Positions 21,652 through 34,310 of a stretch of 64,000 nucleotides of DNA are shown one piece after another. Below the pieces are notes generated by a model. The model saw nothing but the letters and a program-made list of their open reading frames with translations, was not told the DNA's origin and did not search any database. The translations under genes were made by a program, and so were the position numbers. Each line of letters opens with the position of its first letter. Position 1 is the stretch's first letter. Origin of the DNA: Bullera alba (taxonomy: Eukaryota > Basidiomycota > Tremellomycetes > Tremellales > Bulleraceae); assembly GCA_001600095.1 (NCBI GenBank), contig BCIX01000001.1, forward strand, positions 2,046,001 to 2,110,000, in the 5' to 3' direction.

Positions 21652-23093
21652 CTAGACCACCTTCCAACTGGCCATCTTTGCTGTCAGGGCCTTGCACGCC
21701 TCGTCACGGATCCGCCGAATGACATTATCCCGCTCTTTGGGCGCTATGCCCCCTTTATCAATCTCGGCCTCCAGCGCTTCTGGGTTCATCTCCAGCGGGT
21801 CGAAAGTGATCACTCGTCCGTCGCTCAACGGGATGTGTGTCATATTCCCCACTTCGTCGTCCTCCTCGTTTTCGGGACTCTTGCCGAGATCCGCGGGGGC
21901 CATGGATTGTCGGAAGAATAGCGAAGGTCCTCTCTTGCCCCGCTTTGGCATACTGCCCTGTGAACTGGACAAAGGAGCTCGCTGAGACTGAGACTGGAAT
22001 TGGGATAAGGGTGGAGCGGGCCGAGATGGCTGAGATCTCGATTGTGATGGTTTGAAGGTCGGCGTCTTCGTCGCTAGGATTTTGGCCTCGAGTGCATGTG
22101 CGTCAGGTAGATCATCCGAGTCGTCGGATTCGACACCTGTATCGTCTGTTTGCGGGTGGGTGGAGGAAGGAGGGGAACCGGTATCGAGGACGATAGGCGA
22201 GCCGTTGGCGGAGAAGAAGGATTCGTGACGACGGGCTTGACGTGGATATCCGGGCGTTGGGGGTAGAGAGGGGTTGAACATGTGATTTTGTGGCAATGAC
22301 TGAAGGGATTGGGATGAGCTTTCGTTTCCAGTAACGCACAACCGAAGTTGACTCACGCTCAGAGGCTTGTTGCTATTCAACGCAGCCGCGACTTTCTGCC
22401 GAGGTGTCTTTGCTGTCGATTTCGACTTCTTCGCTGACCCAGGGACATCCCTCCGAGCTAGACATTGCTTATTAGCTGCTTACCTAGACCTCTATGCGGC
22501 TACAAGACTCACCATTCTTCGCTGATCGGCCAGGACTCGCTTCCAAAGCTCGTTTGCTGCCATGAATTTCAGCTTGGACATTCATTGTCAAGCCTGGGAC
22601 AGCTGAAAAGCCAAAGGCTCACGTACCGCTTCAGCTTTGCCTCCTCCTGCTCGGCGTGTTCTCTGGCTGCAGCAGCTGCTTCTGCCTTTTCCCTCTCCTC
22701 CATCTTTTCCCTGGCTATACGCTGCACGATAGCAGACCATGACACGCCCCATTTTGCCTCCAGATCCTCCAGCGTCATCTTCCGTAGTGCTAGGGGTATC
22801 TTCATCATCTCCGTTTCTTGTCGAATGCTGAAGGAGGACAATGTAGCTTCGAGGGTGGATTTAAACGCTCGGGTCTTATCGGCAACTGATAACTTCATCA
22901 GTACGGCTCTCATCGCAACCTTTATGTCATCTTCAGGAAGCGGAAGCAAGAAAGACGCGCACTGAGACGCACCCTCTAGATCGAAGTTGTCCAGTAATGA
23001 CTGCTTCTCCGACGCCGAATAAGCGGATCGCTGCCTTGATTGCTGTCGTGGCGGAGTGACCATAGCCACCGGTCGTCTCGTCTTCGTTGACAT
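21652..23093 (-). CDS. Borealin N-terminal domain protein (chromosomal passenger complex, NBL1-like)
   Basis: Likely the Borealin/Nbl1 subunit that binds INCENP and Survivin and targets Aurora B. After a basic start (MSTKTRRPVAMVTPPRQQ), SEKQSLLDNFDLE is joined across an intron (about 22889-22977) to VADKTRAFKSTLEATLSSFS, then IRQETEMMKIPLALRKMTLEDL. That is the long-helix Borealin N pattern (LLxNFDLEV...LxxxP.xLRxxxL). A Glu/Ala/Lys coiled coil follows (EKMEEREKAEAAAAAREHAE). Two or three more introns lead to a Ser/Pro/Gln-rich part, a conserved-looking FSANGSPIVLDTGSP, and a C-terminal block (VITFDPLEMNPEALEAEIDK) ending KMASWKVV. The family call rests on the helix pattern and was not searched. 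Confidence 0.65.
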
Positions 23094-23578
23094 GGCACCG
23101 TCTACACTGTTTTTTTCTGAGAGAGTCGTTGCGTTCCAACAAGCGGGGTGTCAAGTGTCTAGCTGAACTCGATGGTCACTATATGTAGACATCAGACATC
23201 AGATCTCAGACATCACATCACCACGACCGCGCACAGAACGGTCATTGATTTGTTTTGACGACGGAAGCAAAAGAAGTCGCGTTCAAGGTCCCTTTACGTA
23301 ATGCCGTTCAGGCTATGGTCCATGCGTCTCCGCGCCGAGGCCAGGACATGCCACAGCTGAAGTCCAGACCGACTAGACACTCATGCATGAAGCCTGTCCA
23401 GGCTATACTCTCCTACTATCTACAACACCCTCCATGAGTCAAGCTCTTTCCTGTCGGCCATTCAAATCGTTATTGCACATGTATCTCGTTTCTTCGTTGT
23501 TTCATTCCCGTTGCCTCATGCCCATGCCTGAGTCGTAGCGTCGTTCCTGTTCGTACGCTCGTTATGCACATTAAATCG
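23094..23578. other. Intergenic, promoter of the Borealin-like gene and 3' UTR of the Sec7 gene
   Basis: 485 bp between two minus-strand genes. A short degenerate run of CATCAGA/CATCACA words occurs at about 23185-23225. No gene or tRNA recognised. Confidence 0.5.
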
Positions 23579-26500
23579 TTATAATCGTCCACCGGTACCT
23601 CGTCGACTGAGTCCACGACCTAGGTATTGGCCGCCGGTGGGTATGCTGCTGTTGACGTTCGCCTCGACGGGATGGTGATGTAGGGGTCTGGCGAGGCCAT
23701 TCGATTGACCATGATTGCCGTGGCCGAAACCGTGCGTCATTGTGTGGTCCTCTTCGTGACCATTTTGAAAGGCGTGTCGATTGTTGCTTCTGCCGCTGTG
23801 GTCGACTTGGCCGGGCTCCACGTGCAGAAGCTCCAGGATCCCAGGGAGCAAGCTGTTCTGCCTACACAACAGGACCAGCTCTTTACCGGTTTGGGTCGTT
23901 CCGGGGAGTTGAGCTCGATCCTGCCCGTTGTGAAGGTTCGGCTCCAAGGTAACGCTGACCGAGCCTTTCCTGTCGTTTCCAGCTTTGTCGCCATGCTCGC
24001 CTCTCGACGCCAAAACCTCCTGCTTTTCGTGCTCCTCCTCGGTTCTCTTCATCACCAAAGCGTCCTTCAACACCTGCAAAGACATTTCCTCCGTCGCTTG
24101 CCTGGTGTGATCGACAGGCGACTGAGGGACGCGCATCTTGTGTGCGGTAACCCGAGATATTTGTCGCTGGAGCAATTGTCCCCACTTGGCGTGTGCCGCA
24201 GCATCTGGGACAGAAAAGCAAAACTTCCTCGGCTTGCCTTGTTGCGGGGTGAAGGTTGCTTGGAAGGTGTGTTTCATGAAAGACCTTTCGATCTTGATCG
24301 CCCTGTTTTGGCCAACGCTCGCGTAAAGTGGACTATGCAGGCAATCAGGAATGCTCACACTTCGAGCGTCTCTCGTACTCACGCATTGGGCCCGATGCGA
24401 TCGAGAATCATGGATTTCGTTCCTAGGACCGATCCTCGAATGCGGAAGCCAGCTTGGTGACTCTTCGAGAAGTCGAGAACAGGAGGGTCGAACTCTAGTC
24501 CTTCGCCGTACAACCGGATTCGCATGTGCGAATCTGGCGACGGGATCGTGATCATCATCTTTTCTGACCACTGGTCCTGCTCGAGCTTTAACGTGTAGGT
24601 GGACGGGGAGAGTACCACCTCTCTCCCGGACGTACGCTCCTTTTCCGCTGTTAGAGCTTGGTCGAGCCTCGAGTTGCGAATTGAGTTGAAGATCTTGGTC
24701 AAAAGCTCGGTTGAGACCGCTTCGCTGGTACCCTTAGTCCTGAAAGACGTGATGAACGTTTCCAGGGTGATCCCATGGGTCACCGGGGCAAAGCCGTACA
24801 TCCCGTAGAAAAGGTCGTTGAGCTGCATCATCCACGAGACCAAGTCGAGGGTCGTCAACACGGACATGGCTGTGGTATCTTGATTGGCGATGAAGTACCT
24901 CTGGGCAAAGATCCGTAGTAGATTCTTCATTCCCGCCAGATCACCGGGTGGTCGCATTGATAGGAGGAACGTTCGCAAAGCCGTATCGATCCGAACACCC
25001 TTCAGTTGAAATTGGTCCAGGAAAGCGCTAGCGAGGGGCTCATTGCTGGAAAGCAGCAGGCCCAAGTTGGCTTTGTCCAATTCCTGCGTGCGGAAGATGA
25101 GGCGGGCTAGTGCGGCCGTGTCAACCAACGGGCCCGATCGTTCGAGAAGGGACTTGCACGCCATCACGGGATCCTGGCTGAATTGGTGAATGAACATTTC
25201 GATGCTTTCGCTGCGAGGTGGATCGCGTGCCGAGTGGTCGTCAAAGCCTGACACGTGCAGCTCATGAAGGGGGATAACGGATTTGACGACGAGCCTTGTG
25301 TCGAGAGTGGCGGTGAAGCCGCTAGTGATGAAGGGTTTTGTGATGAGCAGCACGTCGTTGAACAGGAAGAGATATCGGTCTTTCGCAGTCTAAGGTGTAT
25401 CAGTCAAAGATCCTGCAATGACGTGTTTGTGTTCTGCTCACCTTCATGTTCACCACTTGCAGGACTTGCGTGGCGAGAAGGAGCTTTCTTGGTGGGTCAT
25501 CGAAGATCTCGGGTCGATTTGGATCATCCGGACCCAACGCCAACAAAGCATCGGCTCGCTCGCGAATACTTCCAGTGCTATTCAAGTCAAGCTCGTAATC
25601 ACTCTGCTCCGCGTACATCCCCTCCTCTGACTCCTCGATCCGAGGCGAGTTGTTTTCGAATCGATTGGTATGGGCGGTAAACCTTGTCAATCTGCTGCCT
25701 TCCTCGCTGAGCTCCGGCACGACAGAGATAGCAGGCGAAGCGGATCGATGACGACCGGGCTTGAGAAGGGCGACAGGTGCTGCAGGTCCAATAGGCCCAG
25801 CAAATGGATCAGCCTCGGGGTTTGGACTGGCGAAAGTGGCATGGTGGATGGAAGAAGGGGAATCAGTCGACATCTTCCGTATATGACTGTTCTGACTCGA
25901 TGCCGTGACACTGCTCTGACGAGAGACCCCGGTGCTGCTATGTCGGGAAACACCAGTGGAGGACCTTGGGGAAGTCTGCTGACCAAAGGCTTTAGCCAGC
26001 CAGCTCCTCTTGCCCAAGCTGTCGTCTGAGGCTCTCCGAGATTCCACTGGCGAGGAGACCGGTAGGGGCAATGCGTATATCGAGTCTGCACCTTTTCCTG
26101 CCGGCGTCACCCGTTGCAGACTCGGCACCATCGAGTCCGAAGCTTGGTGTAAGAATCTTGGAGCTTCGGGTGTTGGTGGGGTGAGAGTGTGTTCGGCCGA
26201 AGGAGAATTCCTCTCCAGCGTCACGATACCCGGGAAGGGAGAGAGCTTCGAGTTGTGTACTCGTGGATCGCTGAGGACGGCTCGTGGGATCTGCGAGACC
26301 TGGGCGGATCCCGATGCAAGTTGATGTTGAAGCAACATCGAATTCGCCGTCGACTCTGGGTAACTGACTTGGGAGGGTGAAAGCGAGCTGATGGAGGGTT
26401 GATGCCTCATATGATCGTTGAAGCCCGCAGACAGATTTGGCGACCCTTTGATGACAGACCTAAGGGCACTGCTCTGACTAGGCGAAAGTGACGACTCGGA

Positions 26501-28775
26501 CCCTCGGCGACTGAAGTTCTGAATGGCGATAGATAGGGTTTTTGGACTGGTCTGACCTTCCGTCAAGCTGGACTGAGAAGAGCGAGATGCGCTCCTCTTT
26601 CGCATCGCCGACCTGATATTGCGTCCAAGCTTGGCGGAGATGCTGCCGGATTTCTTGTGATAGCGAGCATCGGAAGGCACCGCTTGGTCATCTGGTCCAC
26701 CGACTTCCTCCCACGACATCACGCTCGCTCTCAAGGAGTTACCGCTCGCCGGTGTCAGTTCAGGGCTTGTCGGAGACTTGGTCGGGGATAATTGGCCCGT
26801 CGATTGGGTCGGGTGGTAATTCGCACTCGAAGCGTAGTTCTCCATGACCTTGTCGACCTTTTCGCGACTCGGCGAGGGCTCGACTGCAAACACATATTAG
26901 CGTACTTCCGATTGATCAGATCAGATGGTCGATCGTACCTTTGCCAGGAGTTCCCCATTCGCTTCCATTACCCTCCTCCACTTCACTGGGCCAGTTCCCC
27001 TCAAGGGGCGATATAGGTCCATTCTGCTGAGTCGACCCTCTTCCGACGATGAACATCATTGAACCCAAACCATCTCTCGAGACGATAGATTCTCCCGGTG
27101 AATGGTTTCCATGGGCGGTGGCATTCGTCGAGGTGGATGCGTTTGGTGTGTGCCTCGCTGGTGTAGCGTAAGCGGGTCGGGGGTAAGGCAGCGGTTCGTC
27201 GAAAGCTTGGTGTACTGACTGATCCTCGATCTCCTCCATAATAGCCGGCTGTACGTTGGGGCTGGTCGTCTCCATTGGCCCAACGACCTCTGCTGAAGTT
27301 CCCACAGCGCCCCTGGCCGTACGACTCGACAGACTGCGGCGAAGGTGTGACTCATATTCGAAAGCTTCTTCCGCCGATCGCATCGACTGCATCGTTCCCC
27401 TCGATACAGGGCGTTCCGGGATCCCAAGTCTGTCCTCCTCCTGATCCGACTCGCCGCGAATCATCCTGTGGCGCTCATCAGGGGAATGTCGATGAACTTC
27501 GGGAATCGTGTCGGAATCTGCATCCTCAAAGTGATCCTCTCCAGTCTCGTAGCCCTCGGCAGGCGTTTCGGCCCCACTGGGAGGGTCGTCGTGCTGCTTT
27601 CGGATTTCGTCTTGGGGTATGTGATCCGGAGCCTCGTCCTGATCCACCGCGGCTCGTCTCTCCTCCCATAGTTCTCTGACCTCTCTTTCCTCTTGCTCCC
27701 TAGCCGCCTTGCGTTCCGCCAGCCTTTCCACCATTCTCCTTCCCACGGCACTTCGACGCTCTTCTCCCATATTTGATGATGATACAGTGAAGCTTCGCTG
27801 TAGTCGAGGGCGCGCACCCAGTGCTGGCTTTTGAGGGGAGACTGGCGCTGCGGGAGCCTCTTGGGTGACCAAAGGTGCATTTCTGAGGCGCCTGCTAGTG
27901 AGCTCGGCCAATCTTGATGCTCCAACTGTTTCCGCTCTCTGAAGTGTGGATCGACTCGAGTTCAGTGATGCCATGTCGTCCTCCGATACAGGTGTATCCC
28001 TTCCTCCGGTGAGTCTTGACATTGCATGTGCTCGTGCTGCCGCGGAATTGGATCGTTGCAAAGTCCGTAGCTCGCCAAGAGTGGGTAATGGACTCGGCGT
28101 ATTCCGTCCGATGCTTGATGGCATACCATGCACAATGCCACCTCCATGCGGACTATGCGTGTTGCCGATGGGCGATAACGAGGGCAGGTAAGATTGAGCG
28201 AGTTGCATAGCTGCCCAGTCGGGTGTCGAATTTGGAGACGAGGAAGGAAAGTAAGGCGCGTTGACATTTTGGCCATAAGTCAAGTGTGGAGGCGTTGGCA
28301 TGAGAAACGATGATCCTGACGATGCAGAGCGCTGCAAGGAGTAACCCGCTGAGGAAGGGGTATACATGTCGGTGTGATCGTACATGTCGCTTACGGGCGA
28401 AGGGGAAAGGATCTCCTGTGTTTCAGATGGCGAACGCGAGACGTCCACTGAGCTTGAGCCATTCGCATGATCATAATCGGACACTCGTTGATGATTCGCC
28501 TCGGGAAGGTTCTTGAGCTCCTCCATCGAGCCTTGATCATTCCCCGAGACTAGAGTGCGATCTCCATCGCTTGGTGTGGCAGGCGTAGGTGTTGGAGGTT
28601 GAGTTTGCGGCTGAGCAGGTCGTCTTCCTGCCGGCGTTCGGGGTAATGATGCCGCTCTTTTCAGCTTTGCTATAGCCTGAGACCTGACTTCTGCATTACT
28701 CGGTGGTGATTTAGGACGAGGATTCGAGCGTGAAGTAGGTATCGAGGCGTAATATCGCGTTGGTGAGGCCGACAT
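23579..28775 (-). CDS. Large Sec7-domain Arf GTPase exchange factor with flanking PH-like domains
   Basis: Activates Arf GTPases in membrane traffic. The start at 28775 (MSASPTRYYASIPTSRSNPR) opens about 1,100 residues of Ser/Pro-rich disorder across two exons joined near 26883-26937. Then a PH-like segment precedes Sec7 (PRKLLLATQVLQVVNMK-TAKDRYLFLFNDVLLITKP, joined by an intron at about 25391-25441). The Sec7 domain runs at about 25170-24660: CKSLLERSGPLVDTAALARL, LASAFLDQFQLKGVRIDTAL, RTFLLSMRPPGDLAGMKNLL, FAQRYFIANQD and TLETFITSFRTKG. Another PH-like region follows (YTLKLEQDQW, RIRLYGEGLEF, CFSVPDAAAHAKWGQLLQRQ), spliced at about 24330-24395. The tail is His/Gly-rich. At the glutamic-finger position it has PGD instead of PGE. 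About 1,670 residues. Confidence 0.85.
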
Positions 28776-29255
28776 GTTGCCAAAGGCCTACCGCCCTTGA
28801 ATCTGCTTGAGCGTGTTGCCAAGCTGGACGAGGTTCAGATATTGGACATGTTGAGCAAAAGGACGTGTCGATCTGGTGCCGCCGCTGAGCTGGATTCCTG
28901 GCAGCAAGAGTCGGTTGATGAGATCCTGTTGAAGAGCGATGAGAGACTATAGGTTGAGATGCGTTGAGCAAGGAGGGTTGGAATAGACATGCTACACCCA
29001 TTCATAGGTCTGGGCTTCGCAGAAAAGGTGAAACCCGGCAGCACGGGGAGGCACAGCTAGAAACACGTGGCAACCTCCGCCGGAAGACGGATTCAAAGGT
29101 GATGAGATTTGGTTCCGCAGCCCAGCATGATGCATGAGCAGCTCGTCCGCAAGTTGGCAGTCAAAGTGCGAGAAACTAATACTGTGTCTGCGATAGGTGA
29201 ATGCCATCTAGCAAAGACAACAACCTTCCTTCCCGCGGAGACGCTATAGGCTGCA
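28776..29255. promoter_or_regulatory. Divergent promoter region, Sec7 gene / CPSF2
   Basis: 480 bp between two divergent starts. No TATA box or striking motif identified. Short open frames here carry no features. Confidence 0.4.
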
Positions 29256-32200
29256 ATGATCACCCTCACACCGTTATCATCATCGGCCGCGTCCTCTTCG
29301 AGCTCGGAACCCGTCTGTTATCTGTTGGAACTGGATGAAGCTAGGATCCTTTTGGACCTAGGTCAGAGGGACTACCGGTCAAGTGCCGGTCAATCATCAT
29401 GGGACTACGAGGAGAAGGTCAGAGAGTGAGTAGCAGCAAGCGTTTCTTGAAGCTAGCTGATTCTCGGGCTTCTCAGGCTAGCGCCAACGTTGTCACTGGT
29501 ACTTCTGTCGCATTCGCCTTCCTCGTATCTTTCCCTTTACCCCTATGCTCGAGCACATTGGGGACTACAATGTCCAGTCTACGCCACACAGCCAACAGTA
29601 GAAATGGGAAGAGTGGTCTGCCTTGCCGAGGTCGAATCATGGAGAGGGGAACATGCAGTAGCAATCGATAGCAAGGAACATCAAGACGAGTCGGAGGAAG
29701 CAGGCTCGTCTAATGGAGAGAAGAGGCTTGACAAGGGCAAGAAACCGCTTCGAGGCCCGTTCGTAGCGACTGTGGAAGAGGTCCACGAGGCCTTCGATTG
29801 GGTAAAAGCGATTCGTTACAATCAACCTTTACATCTTGGAGGTGAGTCCTCTTTGGTTCGGCAGCGTCAAGGAAAGGCTGACTTTTATCAAAGGGGAGCT
29901 ATCACATCTGCTTCTCACGCCATTCCCGTCAGGCCACACCTTGGGTGGAACCCTGTTCAAGCTCCGGTCGCCAACCTCAGGGACAGTCCTATACGCCCTC
30001 GGGATCAATCATACAGGCGAAAGACATCTAGATGGAATGGTTGGAGGTAAGCTACACGTTTTCCGCGCAAGGAAGATATAGCTTACTATCGTTTTAGGAC
30101 ACGGAGGTGCATCTGGCTACGCTGAAGGAGTCCTGCGTCCGGATCTGCTCATCGTCGAGGGAGGGAGGAGTCAGGTTGTCAATCCAAAACGTAGGGATAG
30201 AGAGGCTGCGCTCATCGGTATGTCACAGACGACTGTGAAGCTCCGCCTCGTACTGATATCTTTCTGTCAATAGACCTTGTGACAAATACACTAGAATCAG
30301 AACGCTCGGTGCTACTACCAGTGGATCCCTCGCCACGTTTGCTGGAACTGCTCGTCTTGCTAGATCAACACTGGACGTTCAAGCTCCAGCCACAGAGCAA
30401 TCGTCAGCAAAGACCTTGGTCGTATCCGTTATGCCTAGTTTCCCGTACGGGACAGGATATGATCAGCTTCGCTAGGAGTCTGATAGAGTGGATGGGTGGT
30501 GTGATACGGGACAGCAGTGAGGACGAGGTGTTAGAGAGTCGGCGAAATAAGCGGGGAAGAAAAAGAGGTGGTGCGGGACTCGGCTCGGAGTATGGAGCAC
30601 TGGACTTCCGGTAAGTCATCAAGTCTGACTATCCTCGTCGGAGTGCTGACACTGCGATACAGACACGTTCAGTTCTTCTCATCGCCTACAGAATTGCTGC
30701 AAGCCCACCCGCTGTCAAGACCGAAGCTAGTGCTTGCAATTCCACCTTCAATATCCCACGGACCTTCCCGGTGGTTATTTACCGCCATGGCCAGCACGGA
30801 AGGAAATGTGATTGTATTGACATCGCGAGGGGAGGACGGCACTTTATCGAGAGATCTGTACGATCGATGGGAGAGTCAACAGGATGAAGCTGCGAGATGG
30901 GGGAAAGGCAGAATTGGCCACGTCCAAGATCTCGAGGGTCGATTGCCCATCGAGGTGAGTCCGTAGTACCTTTTCAGTGGACGTTACTGACGGAAAATGC
31001 GTCTTAGATCAACTCGAAAGTCCCGCTTGCAGGAGCAGAGCTCGAAGCGCACCTAGAGGTTGAGCGTGTCCAGAAAGAACGTGAAGCAGCCCAACAGGCG
31101 ACTCTCAATCGAACTCGTCAGAGAATGCTGGAAGCCGATGACCTCGATACTGACTCCGAGTCGGGTTCTGACGCCGACGAGGACGCTGCAGACGGCATCA
31201 TCATCGCAAGAACGGATGAAAGTCCAGAGGAGAGATTGCAGCAAATGTCTTTCGACATCTATGTCAAAGGTCAGCAGACTCGAGTTGGCCGCATCGGCGG
31301 CGGTGGAGGCGGAGGAGAAATGGCACGATTCAGAATGTTCCCGTTCATTGAACGTCGAGGCAGGAAGGTCGACGAGTATGGAGAGGGAATCGATGTCGGA
31401 CTCTGGGTACGAAGAGGAAGGGAGATCGAGGAGGAGGGCGAGACTGAAGAAGTCAGGGAGAAGAAGAAGCGGAAAGTCGAAGAAGACGAAAAGCAGGTTC
31501 GTTTAGCTAGTAAGGGACTGGGGAAGTCTAGAGAAGCTGATCATCTCGATTTGACTTGTTCAGAAAGCGCCTCCGGAACCTCCTTCGAAGTTTGTCAGTG
31601 AGACAGCATCAATCGACCTCAAAGCCTCAGTGTTCTACGTCGACATGGATGGTCTGCATGATGGCCAAGCTATCAAGACCATTGTGTCAGATCTACAACC
31701 CCGGAAACTGGTAGGTACACCTCTCTTGATGCCAGTTATCTGTGCCGTGCTGATGGTAAAACGTAGATCCTCGTGAGATCGTCACAAGAATCCACGGAAT
31801 CATTGCTCTCCTTCTTCAAAGGCACTTCAGTGACGAAAGACGTCTATGCGCCCAAGAATGGGGAAGAAATCAGGATAGGAGAGCATGTTGCGAGTTACTC
31901 GATCATGCTGGGAGATTCGATCTCGAATCATTTGTCTGCCAAGTGGTCAAAGGTGAGCTTCCTCCAACTGCAATTTGGACCCAAGCTCATTACGTTTCAG
32001 TTCGAGGGCTATGAAGTTGCCATGCTAGATGGTATAGTCGCGTTGTCGGCAGGATCGACGGTTCCAACGCTCGAGGCGGCCGGACAGGCTATTGCGACAA
32101 TCACCGAGCTCAAGCAGGAAACCGCGGGTGACATCGAAGATACGAAGCCCACCACAGGAGAAGGAGTGGACAGCTCGGAGATCGACGTCAAGATGGAGCC

Positions 32201-32537
32201 GGATCTGGAGCCAATTGCCATGCCTGAAAAGCCAGCTGCGAAACCAATGACCCCAGGAGCCCTTCCAGGATCGTTGTTTGTGGGCGACCTCCGACTGGCC
32301 AATCTCAAGCAAAGGCTGAGTACGCTATCGCCCCCGATCCCAGCGGAGTTTGCGGGTGAGGGTATCCTGATCTGCGGAGAGGGTATCTCGCAGGGTGAAA
32401 ATGCAAAGGGGGGGAGTATAGTAGCAGTGAGGAAGTTGGCCGAGGGGCAAATCGTGCTAGAGGGTGGAATTGGGAAAACATATACTGCCGTGCGAACAGA
32501 GCTGTACAAGGGCTTCGCTCGGGTCACAGCAGCTTGA
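29256..32537 (+). CDS. CFT2: Cleavage and polyadenylation factor subunit 2 (CPSF2/CFT2/Ydh1)
   Basis: Inactive metallo-beta-lactamase/beta-CASP partner of the CPSF73 endonuclease in mRNA 3' processing. The start at 29256 (MITLTPLSSSAASSSSSEPV) matches the family opening M-I-x-L-T-P-L, then CYLLELDEARILLDLGQRDY. Next are SLVLLSHSPSSYLSLYPYAR and the switch CPVYATQPTVEMGRVV, then LLLTPFPSGHTLGGTLFKLR and YALGINHTGERHLDGMV. The HxHxDH zinc motif of the active relative is replaced by SHSPSSYL, as expected for this subunit. Later come EGGRSQVVNPKRRDREAALI, a beta-CASP part with IPPSISHGPSRWLFTAMAS, an acidic insert, and a C-terminal domain (DLKASVFYVDMDGLHDGQAIK, LVRSSQESTESLLSFF). At least eight introns; about 930 residues. 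Confidence 0.93.
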
Positions 32538-32622
32538 GAGTGTGTGCTGGACACCACAGTACTCTACAATTATCTATGCATCCAAGATCATAAACAGATT
32601 GAACCCCTCACGGAACAGACGT

Positions 32623-33742
32623 TTAGTAAGCGGTGTATCCTGATCGAGACAAGTCAGCATTTCTATGTACTGACAACGCGGAATAACTCACCTCCGTCAA
32701 TGACGACTTCGCTTCCGGTGAAGAATGGCGACGTCCTGTCAGAGCAGAGCAGGACCATGAAGTCTCCCAACTCCTTAGGGCTAGCAAATCTAACCGGGAG
32801 TCAGTGACTGCTAGCTGGGATTCTAATGCTACCACTTGAGCCAATGAGACTCACCGTCCGAAAGGAGTCATAGCCTTCCAAGTCTTGGCAAAGTCCGCAG
32901 CAGGTCCATCCGTCGACTCGATCATATCGGTAGCGACGTATCCCGGGGCAACGGCATTGATCGAGACACCGTACTTTGCCCATTCACCAGATAGCGACTA
33001 GAGATGACACATCAGTCTCAGGCCACACTGCTTTGTGTAAGAGAAGCACGATCTTTGCTCACCTTGGCGGCCATTGTGAGGGCGGCTTTGCTCGAGTTGT
33101 AGGACATCTGCATCTGAGGCGTCATGGCCACAATGCCAGAAATGCTCGAAACGAACAGGATCTTCTTGCCCAGATCGACTTTCTGGTCTCGCAGGCCTCG
33201 CTCCGAGGATTCTGCAGAGACAGAGGCGGGGAGTTTGAGCCAATGCCGGACTAGTGCTCGGGAGAGGTAGATGGGAGCGTAGAAGTTGGTAGCGAACATT
33301 GCGTGGATATCCTCGTCTGTCGTGTCGATAGTGTCCTTCCACTGGCTGATGCCTGACATGAAGGATCAGCGTTTTAGAACATAAAAACATCGTGGAGGGT
33401 ACTCGCCTGCATTAGCCACCACAACATCAACCTCGCCAACATCTTTGGCAATCTTCTCCACCATGCTGTCTACGACATCGCTCTTCTCCCCTGGGCAGTG
33501 GTAAACGTGAACAGGGACGCTGAACTCTTTCGAAACATCGGCAGCGACCGAACTGGGATCTTTGGAAGTGTAGGTGATCACGACGGTCGCTCCAGCCTCG
33601 GCAAAGGCTCTGGTCAGCGCGAGACCGATACCCCTTCCACCGCCTACAAGCGCCTTGTCAATGCCCAAACAAACAAGAAGAGGAGCCGGGAGGACTTACC
33701 GGTGATGAGAACGACTTTGCCTTTGTAGTCCAAGCTGATCAT
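32623..33742 (-). CDS. Short-chain dehydrogenase/reductase
   Basis: Second SDR of the window, intact. The start at 33742 (MISLDYKGKVVLIT) is followed by an intron splitting the glycine motif, which reads TGGGRGIGLALTRAFAEAGA after splicing. DVVVANAG is followed by ISQWKDTIDTTDEDIHAMFA. The catalytic part has ILFVSSISGIVAM (Ser) and MSYNSSKAALTMAAK (Tyr, Lys). Beyond that come WAKYGVSINAVAPGYVATDM, IESTDGPAADFAKTWKAMTP and the cofactor-loop end GSEVVIDGG, with a last exon YTAY ending at 32623. VAPGYVATDM and VVIDGG are typical of classical FabG-like/sorbose-reductase-type SDRs. Six exons, about 270 residues. Substrate not inferable. Its stop lies only about 85 bp from the convergent CPSF2 stop. 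Confidence 0.9.
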
Positions 33743-34310
33743 TGTGTTCAGTCTCTTATGCGATTGATGTTGATGAGAGGAGAAGAGAGGAGATACTCAA
33801 GCAAACACAGATCAGGAGTTACTTGGGAGTTACAGAAAGTACCACAACGATCGCTTGTCTCTCGCAGGATATCCGCTCGTTCGGCGGTTATCCGGCAATT
33901 CCTCCGCCGAGCTCAGGACGGCCCGAGGCACTTCACGGTCAACGCTGCTTCTTGTACAAGCAGAGCTTCACACCTCAGGTGCATATCGAGAATGTCTCTT
34001 GATAATCATGTGAGCGAACGCATGCATTTACTCATGTCCATCCAGTGCTCATCGAGACCTTCTATCGAGCGTGACTGTCCAAGTCTCCAAGAGGAGCAGG
34101 GGACGTCCACCTTCATCGGGCCTTCGCCATGCCGAAAGCCGGCATCAGCCGCTTCCACCGGAACTTGGAGATTTGAGCGGGATCAAAAATGTTTTGATCG
34201 CTGCGTGCAGGTCTGTGGAAGTCCAGCCGTGCAGCACCGAGTCATGTCAAGCTCTATAGCGAACTGTCACTACTCAACGATACTCTCAGACGACCTGCGA
34301 GATCAGCGAC
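33743..34310. promoter_or_regulatory. Divergent promoter region, SDR / IPI1
   Basis: 568 bp between divergent starts. It contains a perfect 8-bp inverted repeat, GATCAAAA-ATG-TTTTGATC, at 34181-34199, about 110 bp upstream of IPI1. Open frames here lack features. Confidence 0.45.
34181..34199. repeat. Perfect 8-bp inverted repeat with 3-bp spacer
   Basis: Arms 34181-34188 and 34192-34199. It could bind a dimeric regulator or be chance. It is the only strong palindrome I noticed in this spacer. Confidence 0.8.

Noticed and set aside
207..33742. The two SDR genes as recent duplicates
   Set aside because: They share only family motifs; intron positions, loop sequences and C-termini differ.
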